Virus record (IMG/VR): IMGVR_UViG_3300035523_000137
Coordinates: 1-42,206 of that record
Direction: 5' to 3' (one strand)
Length of the DNA: 42,206 nucleotides
DNA from: a virus
Shown one piece after another: positions 32,476 through 39,956 of this stretch; the stretch's first letter is position 1; every line of letters starts with the position of its first letter. The position numbers and the translations under genes are program-made. The notes under the pieces are model-generated. The model had not been told where the DNA came from, searched no databases, and saw only the letters and a program-made list of their open reading frames with translations.

Positions 32476-33258
32476 GTGGCGCACGGGGACGACTTGTTGA
32501 GGAAGCCGCTGGCCGAAGCGATCTTTGAGCTGCGGTGGAAGCTCTCAGGCACCCCGCCGGCCCCCCTCGTTGACCCGACCTACAAGCTCCTCGTTGGCAG
32601 CCTGTTCGGCGCGGTCCGAGACGAGTACCCGTACCACGAGCAGCTGCCAACCGCCGCTGTGCCCGACGAGATGGTGCCGTACCTGATCCAGCACAGATTC
32701 CGTCGGGCTGAGGCCGGCTACCCGCTCGTCCAGGTCGGACCGGGCGTCTTCGCGGTGAACGAGACGAGCGGGTACTCGTGGAGCACGTACCGCCCGCGGG
32801 TCCTCGGGGCGGTAGCGAAGCTCCGGGAAACGTACGCAGCTGGGTCGCCGCCGAACGCCCTTGTCCCGGTCGCCCTCACTCTCCGGTACATCAACGTTCT
32901 GCCTTTTGACCTGACCACCGGTGACGTGTTCGCGTACATGCGCGACAAGCTCAGGGTCAGCATCGCCTACCCACAGGGTCTGTTCGCCGAGCAGCCGGTG
33001 GCGGGTTCGCCGACGACCATCATCCTCCAATCCACTCATGCCCTGACGAGTCCCGCAGGGGTCGTGCTGCTCAAGTTCAGCGCCGGCGATGTAAACGGCG
33101 AGTCTCGCCTGCTGTGGGAGACGCAGGTGCAGTCGGTGGACGCAGACATCCCTGACCTTGATGACCTCGAGACCTGGTTGGAGCGCGCGCATAGCGTTGT
33201 TCGGGCGTGGTTCTTCACGCTGATCGAGGGTGAACTAGAAGGGGAGTTCAACTCCTGA
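32476..33258 (+). CDS. TIGR04255-like protein of unknown function
   Basis: A 260-residue protein from GTG 32476. The start LLRKPLAEAIFELRWKL and the later LTLRYINVLPF and GVVLLKFSAGDV blocks resemble the sporadically distributed TIGR04255 family (usual start xPxAPIxEAIFEIRF and a conserved YINxI). The biochemical role of that family is not known to me. It lies directly upstream of, and overlaps, a probable toxin-antitoxin pair, so a role in defence or in a three-component toxin system is conceivable. Confidence 0.65.
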   Translation: MAHGDDLLRKPLAEAIFELRWKLSGTPPAPLVDPTYKLLVGSLFGAVRDEYPYHEQLPTAAVPDEMVPYLIQHRFRRAEAGYPLVQVGPGVFAVNETSGYSWSTYRPRVLGAVAKLRETYAAGSPPNALVPVALTLRYINVLPFDLTTGDVFAYMRDKLRVSIAYPQGLFAEQPVAGSPTTIILQSTHALTSPAGVVLLKFSAGDVNGESRLLWETQVQSVDADIPDLDDLETWLERAHSVVRAWFFTLIEGELEGEFNS

Positions 33259-33605
33259 GCGCAACCTACGCCGACCTGGCCAGCCAACAGGCAGCCGGCG
33301 GGCTCGCCCGTTCGCCAGCGGGCAGGAGCATCGCCGACGCCCTGTCACGACTCGCGCTGCCGCTCGCGCTGGCCGGCACTCTCAGCATCGTCCCGAACGT
33401 CACCACGGCCGTGCGGGAGCGCGACTCCGGTCCGGTTCACATCTACGCTCGCGACAGCGCAACGTTCAACGAGCATTCCGGGCGCACCCACTACATCAGC
33501 GAGCTCGGCTGGACGCGTGAGCAGGCGGCTTCAGTGCGGCACCAACTCGCTGCCTGGGTCGAAGACTGGGACGACCCGGCGATGGACGTCTACGATGCCC
33601 TATAG
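33255..33605 (+). CDS. Probable antitoxin partner of the PemK/MazF toxin
   Basis: The frame overlaps the previous stop (CTGA at 33255-33258) and the next start, so up to 116 residues would be made if CTG 33255 initiates; the first GTG is at 33411 (64 residues). The extended version starts LSATYADLASQQAAGGLARS and includes a hydrophobic stretch, then VHIYARDSATFNEHSGRTHY and QLAAWVEDWDDPAMDVYDAL. A small acidic C-terminus immediately ahead of a MazF-type toxin is typical of an antitoxin. The start is unresolved. Confidence 0.5.
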   Translation: MSATYADLASQQAAGGLARSPAGRSIADALSRLALPLALAGTLSIVPNVTTAVRERDSGPVHIYARDSATFNEHSGRTHYISELGWTREQAASVRHQLAAWVEDWDDPAMDVYDAL

Positions 33606-33942
33606 CCGTGGCGAGGTTGTCCTCGTGCCGTTTCCGAGTTCCGACGACGACACCTACAAGCAGCGGCCCGCGTTGGTCGTCCAGTCCGATTCGTTGATCG
33701 TTGACTTCCCGCAGCGCGTCATGGCCCAGATCACCTCGAAGACGCGCGTGGGAGCAAGCCGTGTTCAGGTCAAGGTGGCGAGCGTTGAAGGCAAGGCGAT
33801 GGGCCTGCTCACCGACTCGTCACTGGTCTTGGACAAGCTCGAAACGCTGGACGACAGCCTCGTGATAAGGACCCTGGGCAAGGCGCCGCCGCAGACCATG
33901 GCCCTCGTCGAGAACGCCCTTCGGGCGACCTTCGATCTCTAG
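33595..33942 (+). CDS. PemK/MazF-family endoribonuclease toxin
   Basis: A 115-residue protein from ATG 33595. It opens MPYSRGEVVLVPFPSSDDDT and continues YKQRPALVVQS, the hallmark [RG]G-[DE]-[IV]-x-[LW]-[VA]-x-[FL]-P-x-x-[KR]-RP of PemK/MazF toxins (Arg24-Pro25). Later AQITSKTRV and LLTDSSLVLDKLETLDD fit the rest of the fold. It is expected to cleave mRNA when not bound by its antitoxin. It overlaps the upstream gene by 11 bases. In a prophage it may stabilise the element or abort infection. Confidence 0.82.
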   Translation: MPYSRGEVVLVPFPSSDDDTYKQRPALVVQSDSLIVDFPQRVMAQITSKTRVGASRVQVKVASVEGKAMGLLTDSSLVLDKLETLDDSLVIRTLGKAPPQTMALVENALRATFDL

Positions 33943-33969
33943 GGCGCGGGCCACCACCTCATCTGGCAG

Positions 33970-34215
33970 TCAAGCCTCGAGGCTCGGCACGACAAGCCAC
34001 CCCTCGGCCCGCCCCCGGTAGATCAGCTGCTCGGTCGTGAGGCCCGAGCGGGCTCGCAGGTCGGCGAGGTGCCGCTTGGCGGTGCTTGGTCGCACGCCGA
34101 CGCGCGCCGCCGCCTCCGCCACGGACCCGCCAGCGGCGACGAACGCGGCGAGGACATCGACCTGGCGAGCCGTCGGCGTTCGGGGGAGCGAGCCTCGCAG
34201 GTACCCGTCCCTCAC
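33970..34215 (-). CDS. LuxR/GerE-type HTH protein
   Basis: An 81-residue protein from GTG 34215, overlapping the holin stop (GTGA). The body is a single C-terminal-type LuxR HTH: TPTARQVDVLAAFVAAGGSV, then EAAARVGVRPSTAKRHLADL and RARSGLTTEQLIYRGRAEGW. It lacks a sensory domain. As the last gene after the lysis genes it may time late gene expression. It is a distant relative of the HTH at 39916-40245 and has the same start context (CCCTCACGC at the start codon). Confidence 0.75.
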   Translation of the reverse strand: MRDGYLRGSLPRTPTARQVDVLAAFVAAGGSVAEAAARVGVRPSTAKRHLADLRARSGLTTEQLIYRGRAEGWLVVPSLEA

Positions 34216-34514
34216 GCGGCACCCTTCGTCGCGCTCTTGACCGTGTCGTGGACACCCATGGCGATCTGCGCGATCCCGAACCACGCCAGGAACGCGCCGA
34301 ACAGCGCGGCCGGCGTGAACACGCCGACCGAGACCACCGCGACGGTGACGAGCACCGCCGACAGGACGAACGCGATGGTCGGCTCGCGGTCCGCCTGGAT
34401 CCACGGCCCGACGACCACGAGTCGCTTGAGGATCGCGATCAGGCCAGTGATGAGAGCGGCCGACGCGGTGGCGCCGGCGGCGGTGAGCACGACGGTGAAG
34501 GTGAGGTCCTCCAT
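34212..34514 (-). CDS. Holin-like membrane protein
   Basis: A 100-residue protein with three hydrophobic segments: FTVVLTAAGATASAALITGL at 6-25, TIAFVLSAVLVTVAVVSVGV at 46-65, and AALFGAFLAWFGIAQIAMGV at 69-88. The tail is short and charged (HDTVKSATKGAA). Size, topology and position next to a peptidase gene are those of a phage holin that releases the lysin. Confidence 0.75.
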   Translation of the reverse strand: MEDLTFTVVLTAAGATASAALITGLIAILKRLVVVGPWIQADREPTIAFVLSAVLVTVAVVSVGVFTPAALFGAFLAWFGIAQIAMGVHDTVKSATKGAA

Positions 34515-34523
34515 CGGGTCCTC

Positions 34524-35462
34524 CTACTTGAGCAGGCGGGTGTAGCCGCGGGCGACCCAGCCGGTGCGGATGCCGACCTTCACCTCGAGCCAGTCGGTGC
34601 GCACGGCGCCGTTGACCGCGTACCTGCCCCCGTACTTCTCGAGGCGCGTAGTGGCGACGTCGCGGCCATGTGGCAGCGACGCGACCTTGGCGGCTGCAGT
34701 GGTTGGGGCCCTGCGGACGTTGAGGCTCGGGCGCGCGGTGACATCGACCGTGTGCTCGTACGGGATCGGGTGCTCGATGACGTCGACGGTCTTCCAGGCA
34801 CCTGTTGTCCCGTCGGCGTTGAGGTACTCGCGCGGCAGGAGGAAGTCGCCGCCAAGCCCCCAGTCGGTCCCCCAGCTGTTCCGGGCCCGGACGTTGCCGC
34901 CGTCCCAGCCATAGCCGACGAAGAAGTGCCGGCCGACCTTCGTTGCGGGCGGCGGGAGAACACCGGCCACGGGATGGAACCAGGAGCGATACCAGGTCGA
35001 GCTGATCCCGACGGGACCGAAGTCGACGATGGCCTGGCGGATCGCGTCGAATGTTGGAGACACCGCGTAGTAGGCGGCGATCCGGTGTTGCCCTTCCTGG
35101 TCGAGCGAGACCACCGGGTAGCCGTGGCCGCGGAGCCGCTCCATCGCCACCCGCGGGATCGCGCCGTCGGCCGTCCCGCCGATGCGGGCGAAGAACAGCG
35201 GCTCGTTGAAGTCGAAGTACCGGAGCTGGTCGATCCGGTCCTGCTGGCCCTTGAGGGCGCTGCTCCCGAACGCGACGCACATCGGGCTCGAGCCCTGGTC
35301 GAGCACGGGAGGCATCCCCGGCACGCGGTAGGAGCCCGGCAGCGTGTCGACCGGCGTCGGGTCGATGCCCTCCGCGGCGTAGAGGGCGTCGAGCGGGTAG
35401 TCCCGGTCGTCAGGCGGATCGGGGAGCGCGCCGAGGCCGTAGGTGGCGAGGTCGTCGGTCAT
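34524..35462 (-). CDS. Papain-fold peptidase with SH3 domain, probable lysin
   Basis: A 312-residue protein. The N-terminal ~235 residues form a C1A (papain-like) cysteine peptidase: Gln56 and Cys62 in LDQGSSPMCVAFGSSAL, His179 in GRHFFVGYGWDGG and Asn195 in ARNSWGTDWGLGG. The C-terminal ~70 residues are a bacterial SH3-type domain (ARPSLNVRRAPTTAA, ending TGWVARGYTRLLK) that could anchor to the cell wall. No signal peptide is seen, so export would rely on the adjacent holin. Papain-like lysins are uncommon, so cleavage of a protein substrate is the alternative. Confidence 0.78.
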   Translation of the reverse strand: MTDDLATYGLGALPDPPDDRDYPLDALYAAEGIDPTPVDTLPGSYRVPGMPPVLDQGSSPMCVAFGSSALKGQQDRIDQLRYFDFNEPLFFARIGGTADGAIPRVAMERLRGHGYPVVSLDQEGQHRIAAYYAVSPTFDAIRQAIVDFGPVGISSTWYRSWFHPVAGVLPPPATKVGRHFFVGYGWDGGNVRARNSWGTDWGLGGDFLLPREYLNADGTTGAWKTVDVIEHPIPYEHTVDVTARPSLNVRRAPTTAAAKVASLPHGRDVATTRLEKYGGRYAVNGAVRTDWLEVKVGIRTGWVARGYTRLLK

Positions 35463-35472
35463 CTCGGATCCC

Positions 35473-35817
35473 TCATGGCAGGCTCGGGTTGACGGCCTTG
35501 GCCAGGGCGGCGACCAGCTGCATGCCGACGGCGAGCAGCGAGACGAGCGACGCGCCGAGGGCCCAGCGGGCGAGGACCATCGCGCCGTCGGCGCGGTTCT
35601 GCCAAGCCTGCATCCGGTCGAGGTCGCGGTCGTGGGCGTCGAGGCGGGCGTAGATCGCGTCGGCCGAGCGCTGCATGTTGGCCCGACGCTCGGCGCCCAG
35701 CGCCTGGTCCCGCGCGATCTCGTCGACGGTGGCCTTGAGCCCCCGGATGTCCTCGCGCATCTCGAGCAGGAGCTCGCGCTGCGTGATCGCGATCACGCCG
35801 GGCTCGTCACCGCTCAT
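35473..35817 (-). CDS. Coiled-coil protein with C-terminal membrane anchor
   Basis: A 114-residue protein. A long charged helix (LLLEMREDIRGLKATVDEIA, then ARLDAHDRDLDRMQAWQNRA) is followed by one hydrophobic segment (MVLARWALGASLVSLLAVGM). This is the XhlA/haemolysin-like layout of a small lysis accessory protein that can associate with a holin. It is the first gene of the leftward lysis operon, with a 123-bp repeat just upstream. Confidence 0.65.
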   Translation of the reverse strand: MSGDEPGVIAITQRELLLEMREDIRGLKATVDEIARDQALGAERRANMQRSADAIYARLDAHDRDLDRMQAWQNRADGAMVLARWALGASLVSLLAVGMQLVAALAKAVNPSLP

Positions 35818-35831
35818 CGGGCCTCAGGGGA

Positions 35832-35954
35832 GTTGACGGCGCGGACGTACCCGGTGGGGGGAACCGGGAGTCGACCTGGATCGGACCAGCGCGCCGTCAT
35901 GCCCTTTAGGGTGGCGGCGCGCGACTCCGACTACCAGTTGGCCGATTGGGCCAT
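35832..35954. repeat. 123-bp direct repeat, copy R1
   Basis: It matches 37365-37487 over the full 123 bases without a gap; most positions are identical. Conserved blocks include GGCGCGGACGTACCC, GGATCGGACCAGCGCGCCGT and GTTGGCCGATTGGGCCAT. It starts 15 bases before the start codon of the leftward coiled-coil gene, so it may carry that operon promoter. Confidence 0.85.
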
Positions 35955-35983
35955 CGGACGGGACTGAGTACGATGCTGACGCG

Positions 35984-36328
35984 ATGACCTTCGAAGACTT
36001 CGATGACCTGCTCGATCAGTCGGGGCGTCGTCCGCCAACGCTTCGACGACGGCTCCTGTTCATCCCGCTCGGCATGTTGTTCATCATCGCCGCGTTCCTC
36101 GTCACCGTCCCGGTCGATTGGTCCGATCCTGCGGCGGTGGTGCGGGCAGTGGCGATCGCGCTGGCCTCGTCGAGCTGGCTGTGGGGCTGGTGGGAGTTGG
36201 CGACCAGCTTCCGGAAGTGGCTCCGCCGACACCCGGGGTGGGGAGACGTGCGGTTCCTCGCGTACCTGCTCGGCTTCGCCGCCTATCCAGCGCTGTCGAT
36301 CGCGGTGCTCTTCATGGCTTCCCGCTGA
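35984..36328 (+). CDS. Small membrane protein of unknown function
   Basis: A 114-residue protein from ATG 35984. A basic N-terminal ~25 residues (DQSGRRPPTLRRR) precedes three hydrophobic segments: LLFIPLGMLFIIAAFLVTVP at 25-44, VRAVAIALASSSWLWGWWEL at 53-72, and FLAYLLGFAAYPALSIAVLF at 91-110. Not recognised. It is the only rightward gene between the two 123-bp repeats and may be a lysogenic-conversion or exclusion protein. Confidence 0.55.
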   Translation: MTFEDFDDLLDQSGRRPPTLRRRLLFIPLGMLFIIAAFLVTVPVDWSDPAAVVRAVAIALASSSWLWGWWELATSFRKWLRRHPGWGDVRFLAYLLGFAAYPALSIAVLFMASR

Positions 36329-36441
36329 CCCCGACCAATGTGAAATCCGGTCAGGGACTTGCCTCGCCGAGTGGGGCTCGCGTGCCGTCGCGAGGCATGC
36401 GGCAACGTCTCACCTAGAGACCGTCGCCGGCTGCAGTGACC

Positions 36442-36642
36442 TCAGGTGGAACTGCGATCGCGGCGAAGCCTCGTCCGCAGCCAAACCCCTCCGGCCACGA
36501 TGAGGCTGAGCATGAGGGTCGCGACAACGCCGCCCGCCAGAAGGGCAAGGTGTGTACCGGCGGGCGCGGTCAGGACGCTGCTGAGCGTTACGACGAGTCC
36601 GATGAAGAACACGAACGCAACGGCGTTCGGGATGCGGCTCAC
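36442..36642 (-). CDS. Small membrane protein of unknown function
   Basis: A 66-residue protein from GTG 36642 with two hydrophobic segments (NAVAFVFFIGLVVTLSSVLT and ALLAGGVVATLMLSLIVAGG) and a basic tail (TRLRRDRSST). No family is recognised. It is bracketed by gaps of about 110 and 66 bases that hold no gene. Confidence 0.5.
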   Translation of the reverse strand: MSRIPNAVAFVFFIGLVVTLSSVLTAPAGTHLALLAGGVVATLMLSLIVAGGVWLRTRLRRDRSST

Positions 36643-36708
36643 TCGTGCACGGTACCTACTGTCGCATCGGGTTGCACCGCGGACGGGTACGTCCCGTCGC
36701 CTCGGGCG

Positions 36709-36845
36709 CTACTCCTCCGGCTGCGCTCCGCCCTCCGGCTCCGGCAGCCGCTCCGCCAAGATCCAGACGAGCTGCGCCGTGGTCGCCGCCCCCACCTTAG
36801 ACCGGGCATTCGCCAGGTGGTGCTTCACGGTCGAGTGCGAAAGGT
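36709..36845 (-). pseudogene. Truncated LuxR-type HTH gene
   Basis: About 45 codons that are nearly identical to the C-terminal half of the HTH protein at 39916-40245: LSHSTVKHHLANARSKVGA, then QLVWILAERLPEPEG. The similarity ends abruptly at about 36842, where the stop of the lipoprotein gene lies, so the first half of the HTH gene is missing. The frame is technically open further upstream but antiparallel overlap with the lipoprotein shows no homology. It is most likely a remnant left by rearrangement. Confidence 0.75.
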
Positions 36846-37315
36846 CAGCGGCAGGAGTTGCCCCCGAAGCCCGATAAGGGCCGATCGCAGTAGATGCGCA
36901 TCTCCCCCTGCGGGTCGAGCCACCAGCCATTGGCGTCGCGGTGGACCACGAGACGCATCTGATTCCCGGACGACACGTCAGTTGCGCCGCCGATGGTGGT
37001 GGCGAGCAGGTGGACCTCCTGGGCCTGGGACGCACCATCCGGGATGGCGATCGTGACACCGCTGCCCGGACGCTGGACCTTGATCCCGGCCTGGAGGTAG
37101 CCGTCGAGTTGTTTCACGAGCACATCGAGCGAGCCGAACCGAGCGGGCGCGCCGGGAAGTGAACCGATCTCGAACGGATGCCATTCGTTCGCTTCCGCGA
37201 AGGCCGCCGGGAACGGCTCGTCTGGCGCCGTGACGACGGCGGGGTGGGTAAGCGCGCACCCGAGAGCCACGGTGCCGATCAGCGCAAGCCCCACTGCCTT
37301 CGTCGTCGCGTGCAT
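36845..37315 (-). CDS. Secreted lipoprotein of unknown function
   Basis: A 156-residue protein from ATG 37315. MHATTKAVGLALIGTVALGC is a signal peptide with a lipobox (VALG before Cys20). The mature part (WHPFEIGSLPGAPARFGSLD, then VKVQRPGSGVTIAIPDGA-like strands) is unrecognised and ends GEMRIYCDRPLSGFGGNSCR. A longer frame to 37351 would add residues ahead of the signal. It is probably a lysogenic-conversion surface protein. Confidence 0.65.
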   Translation of the reverse strand: MHATTKAVGLALIGTVALGCALTHPAVVTAPDEPFPAAFAEANEWHPFEIGSLPGAPARFGSLDVLVKQLDGYLQAGIKVQRPGSGVTIAIPDGASQAQEVHLLATTIGGATDVSSGNQMRLVVHRDANGWWLDPQGEMRIYCDRPLSGFGGNSCR

Positions 37316-37364
37316 CGGCAGGACCCTACGCACCGGGCAGCGCACCGTCAAGGGACACTGGGGC

Positions 37365-37487
37365 GTCGACGGCGCGGACGTACCCAGTGGGGAGAACCGG
37401 GAGTCGGTGTGGATCGGACCAGCGCGCCGTCATGCCCTCAAGGGTGGGGTCGGCTGGCTCTGGTGCCTAGTTGGCCGATTGGGCCAT
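37365..37487. repeat. 123-bp direct repeat, copy R2
   Basis: Second copy of the repeat at 35832-35954, in the same orientation. It lies 49 bases upstream of the leftward lipoprotein start, within a 297-base non-coding gap (37316-37612) that otherwise shows no gene. Copies R1 and R2 bound a 1.4-kb cargo segment. Confidence 0.85.
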
Positions 37488-37612
37488 GTCGTTGAGCACG
37501 GCTGTGGTCAACGTGGGCGAGGGTCCCGACGAGCCGCGCGGTGCGAGGCGAATCGCAGGTTCCTGTGCCAGCGGGCACCGGAGCCGTGCGTGGCCCGCGG
37601 TAGATTGAGCGC

Positions 37613-38674
37613 GTGAAGCCTGGAGAGCGGCCGTTCAGCGAGCGACTCGCTCGCGCCCTTCCGTATATCGCGACCGCCGCGGTCGTGATCGGCGTTGTCA
37701 ACTTCTTCTGGTTCATGGCCGAGTCGCTCGGTCCGGGTGATGCGTTCCAGGGAAAGATCGTCGAGGGCCACTACTTCCTCGGCAACAAAGGCACGTTCAC
37801 CGAGGTCGATCAGGCTGCGTGGCAGTGGAGTCTGGTCCACGGCGCGAGCATGTTCGTCACGCACGTGGTCGCGATGATCGGCGGGGCGTTCCTCGTCCTT
37901 CGCCGGTCGTTTCCTGCGCAGATGGCGGGTTCTGCCGCGGCGGATCCGGAGCTTGCGCGGCGGCGGATCGACCTCGTCCGCGGATCGGGTGGCCTGCTGG
38001 CCCGGGAGTCGATGGGCGGACGGGTCGGTCCCGTCCGCATGACCGCCCCGCTGCTGGAGGTTTCGGTCTACCCCATCGGCCTGATCATCAGGGCAAAGCT
38101 GATGTCCGAGCATGCGATCCTCGCCTCCGAGATCGTCGGAATCCGCGAGCGCCGCTCACTGCTCCAGAACGGGCTCGAGATCGAGCATCTCGGGATGGGG
38201 TCGAGGTCGCCGCTCGTCCTCTACCGCGCAATCGATGATCCGATCGTCATCGCGATTAGGGGGATGGTCGCTGACCAGGCAAGGGCAGTGGTCCCGGTCG
38301 TGGGACGCCTTCCGGAGCCCTCACCTGCGTCTCCGGGGCTGCCCTCGCCTCTGCCGAACCCCGCACCCGAGGCGGAACCACAGCTGGTCGCCGGCTGGAC
38401 CAGGGGCCCCGCCAACGAGCCGGCCATGCCGGGCCTCGAACCACGCTGGCTCGGTACCGTTCTCGAGTTGCTGGGGCTCTGCGTTGGGTTGCTGCTACTC
38501 GGGGCTGGGCTGCTATGGGCGATCCCGAAGCTTGGTGGGATCGGCCTGCTTTGGACGGTCGCCGTGTCGGCGATTCTCGCCTGGAATGGATCGAGGTTCG
38601 TCCAGCGCCACTTCATCACTTCGGATTCGAGGCCGCCTGCCGACGCGCATCGCGACGCCTCATCGAAGCGGTAA
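37613..38674 (+). CDS. Multi-span membrane protein of unknown function
   Basis: A 353-residue protein from GTG 37613. Two N-terminal hydrophobic segments (YIATAAVVIGVVNFFWFMAE, and FVTHVVAMIGGAFLVLRRSF) flank a short loop. A cytoplasmic or external central domain (130-275) follows with VRMTAPLLEVSVYPIGLIIR and ends in a Pro-rich linker. Two further segments (LELLGLCVGLLLLGAGLLWA and LLWTVAVSAILAWNGSRFVQ) complete a four-helix topology. Not recognised. It is followed 55 bases later by another membrane gene, probably in one operon. Confidence 0.6.
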   Translation: MKPGERPFSERLARALPYIATAAVVIGVVNFFWFMAESLGPGDAFQGKIVEGHYFLGNKGTFTEVDQAAWQWSLVHGASMFVTHVVAMIGGAFLVLRRSFPAQMAGSAAADPELARRRIDLVRGSGGLLARESMGGRVGPVRMTAPLLEVSVYPIGLIIRAKLMSEHAILASEIVGIRERRSLLQNGLEIEHLGMGSRSPLVLYRAIDDPIVIAIRGMVADQARAVVPVVGRLPEPSPASPGLPSPLPNPAPEAEPQLVAGWTRGPANEPAMPGLEPRWLGTVLELLGLCVGLLLLGAGLLWAIPKLGGIGLLWTVAVSAILAWNGSRFVQRHFITSDSRPPADAHRDASSKR

Positions 38675-38729
38675 TGGAAACGGGCGCGTTCATCGCCTCC
38701 AAGCCTCGAGCGGCAACCAGGACGTGCTC

Positions 38730-39956
38730 ATGACGCTCGGTGTCATCGCTGGAATCCTGGCGCTGGCCGGGGCCTTCGCGGCCGCCGCCGTCCGCAGGCG
38801 AGACGCCTTCTGGGCGATCTTGGCAGTGGTCCTCGTGATCTTCGTCGCGGTGACCATCGCGAGATCCGGCATCGATGCGACGTTTGTCAGAGACGTCGAT
38901 GACGTGGCGGTCGTCGTCGGCGCGTTCGTCTTGGCCGGCGTGGTGACCCTCGGGCTGGGCCTCCCGAAATCGCTGGAGGACCGCCTGCTGCTGGGTGACA
39001 GGCTGCGAGAGTGGACCTTCGACCAGGCCGTCATCCGGGGTCGTGAGCCATTCGTGGCCGCTGCCCGGAGTGGCGACGAGTCCGCCGCCGGCAAGGCGCA
39101 TTGGCGAGACACGCTCACGGTCCCGGCGCCCACCAGCGCCTGGGCGTCGTTGGCCGATGGTCTCGAGGAATGTGATGTCGAGTGGGTGGACCGCCAGCGA
39201 TCCGGTGCAGAGGCGGGAGACTGGCTGCCCTGGCAGGCTCGGACCGCGCAACTCACCGCCGACTGGGAATCCCTCCGAGGGCCGGTCGCCGAACGCCGAC
39301 GGAAGCGCGCGGCGATCGTCAGGGCTACGTTCAGGATCGGTACCGTCGCCGCAGCGGTGTGCCTCGTCATCGGCCTCGCTGGTGTCCCGACAGGCATCAC
39401 GAGTAGGGCACCGGAAGGCCGTGCGGCGATCGTCCCGGTCCATCCGCCCGGCAGGACCGTCTACCTCGCCCCGCTCGGCGGGCTCTCGGCTGCGGAGCTC
39501 CAGGACCTGGCCGACTTCTACGCTGTCCGTTACGACCTCGACGTCAGTATCCTCCCGCCCGCTCCCGTCCCAGCCGGCCTGAAGGACCCGGGGCGCCACC
39601 AGGTGGCTGCCGAGGACCTTATCGGGTTGCTGCCGTCGATCTATCCGGAAGCCGCCGACCCGAACAGTGTCGTGATCGGCGTGCTGCCGGCAGATATCTA
39701 CGTCCGAGGCATTCCCGAGTGGCGGTGGGCCTTCGGCAACCGCGCCCAAGGCCATCTCGCCGTGGTCTCGACCGCGCGAATGCACGCGACGGGCGTCTTC
39801 GGCGCCGGCCTCGCGGCGTCCCGACTTCGGAAGATGGTGACGCGAGACATCGGCGTGCTGTACTTCGGCCTCCCGCTGTCAAACGATCCGCACAGCGTCT
39901 TGTACTCCGAGATCCTCAGCGTCGCCGACCTGGATCGGCTCGGGGAGGACTTCTGA
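38730..39956 (+). CDS. Membrane protein with degenerate archaemetzincin-like domain
   Basis: A 408-residue protein from ATG 38730 (GTG 38724 is an alternative). Three hydrophobic segments lie in the first ~90 residues, and a fourth (FRIGTVAAAVCLVIGLAGVP) near 200-219 leads to a C-terminal domain. That domain follows the archaemetzincin order: VYLAPLGGLSAAELQDLADF, DLDVSILPPAPVPAG, SVVIGVLPADIYVRGI and LAVVSTARM, then KMVTRDIGVLYFGLPLSNDP where an active enzyme has HExxHxxGxxH and cysteines. The zinc ligands are absent, so it is probably a non-catalytic binding domain. Confidence 0.65.
   Translation: MTLGVIAGILALAGAFAAAAVRRRDAFWAILAVVLVIFVAVTIARSGIDATFVRDVDDVAVVVGAFVLAGVVTLGLGLPKSLEDRLLLGDRLREWTFDQAVIRGREPFVAAARSGDESAAGKAHWRDTLTVPAPTSAWASLADGLEECDVEWVDRQRSGAEAGDWLPWQARTAQLTADWESLRGPVAERRRKRAAIVRATFRIGTVAAAVCLVIGLAGVPTGITSRAPEGRAAIVPVHPPGRTVYLAPLGGLSAAELQDLADFYAVRYDLDVSILPPAPVPAGLKDPGRHQVAAEDLIGLLPSIYPEAADPNSVVIGVLPADIYVRGIPEWRWAFGNRAQGHLAVVSTARMHATGVFGAGLAASRLRKMVTRDIGVLYFGLPLSNDPHSVLYSEILSVADLDRLGEDF

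Noticed and set aside
34086-35492. Plus-strand 468-codon frame over the lysis genes
   Set aside because: It is the shadow of the peptidase and holin genes, which carry catalytic residues and membrane helices in the minus frames.
36709-37059. 117-codon HTH gene extending through the lipoprotein region
   Set aside because: Only the 3-prime ~45 codons resemble the HTH family; the upstream part overlaps the lipoprotein gene, which has a convincing signal peptide.
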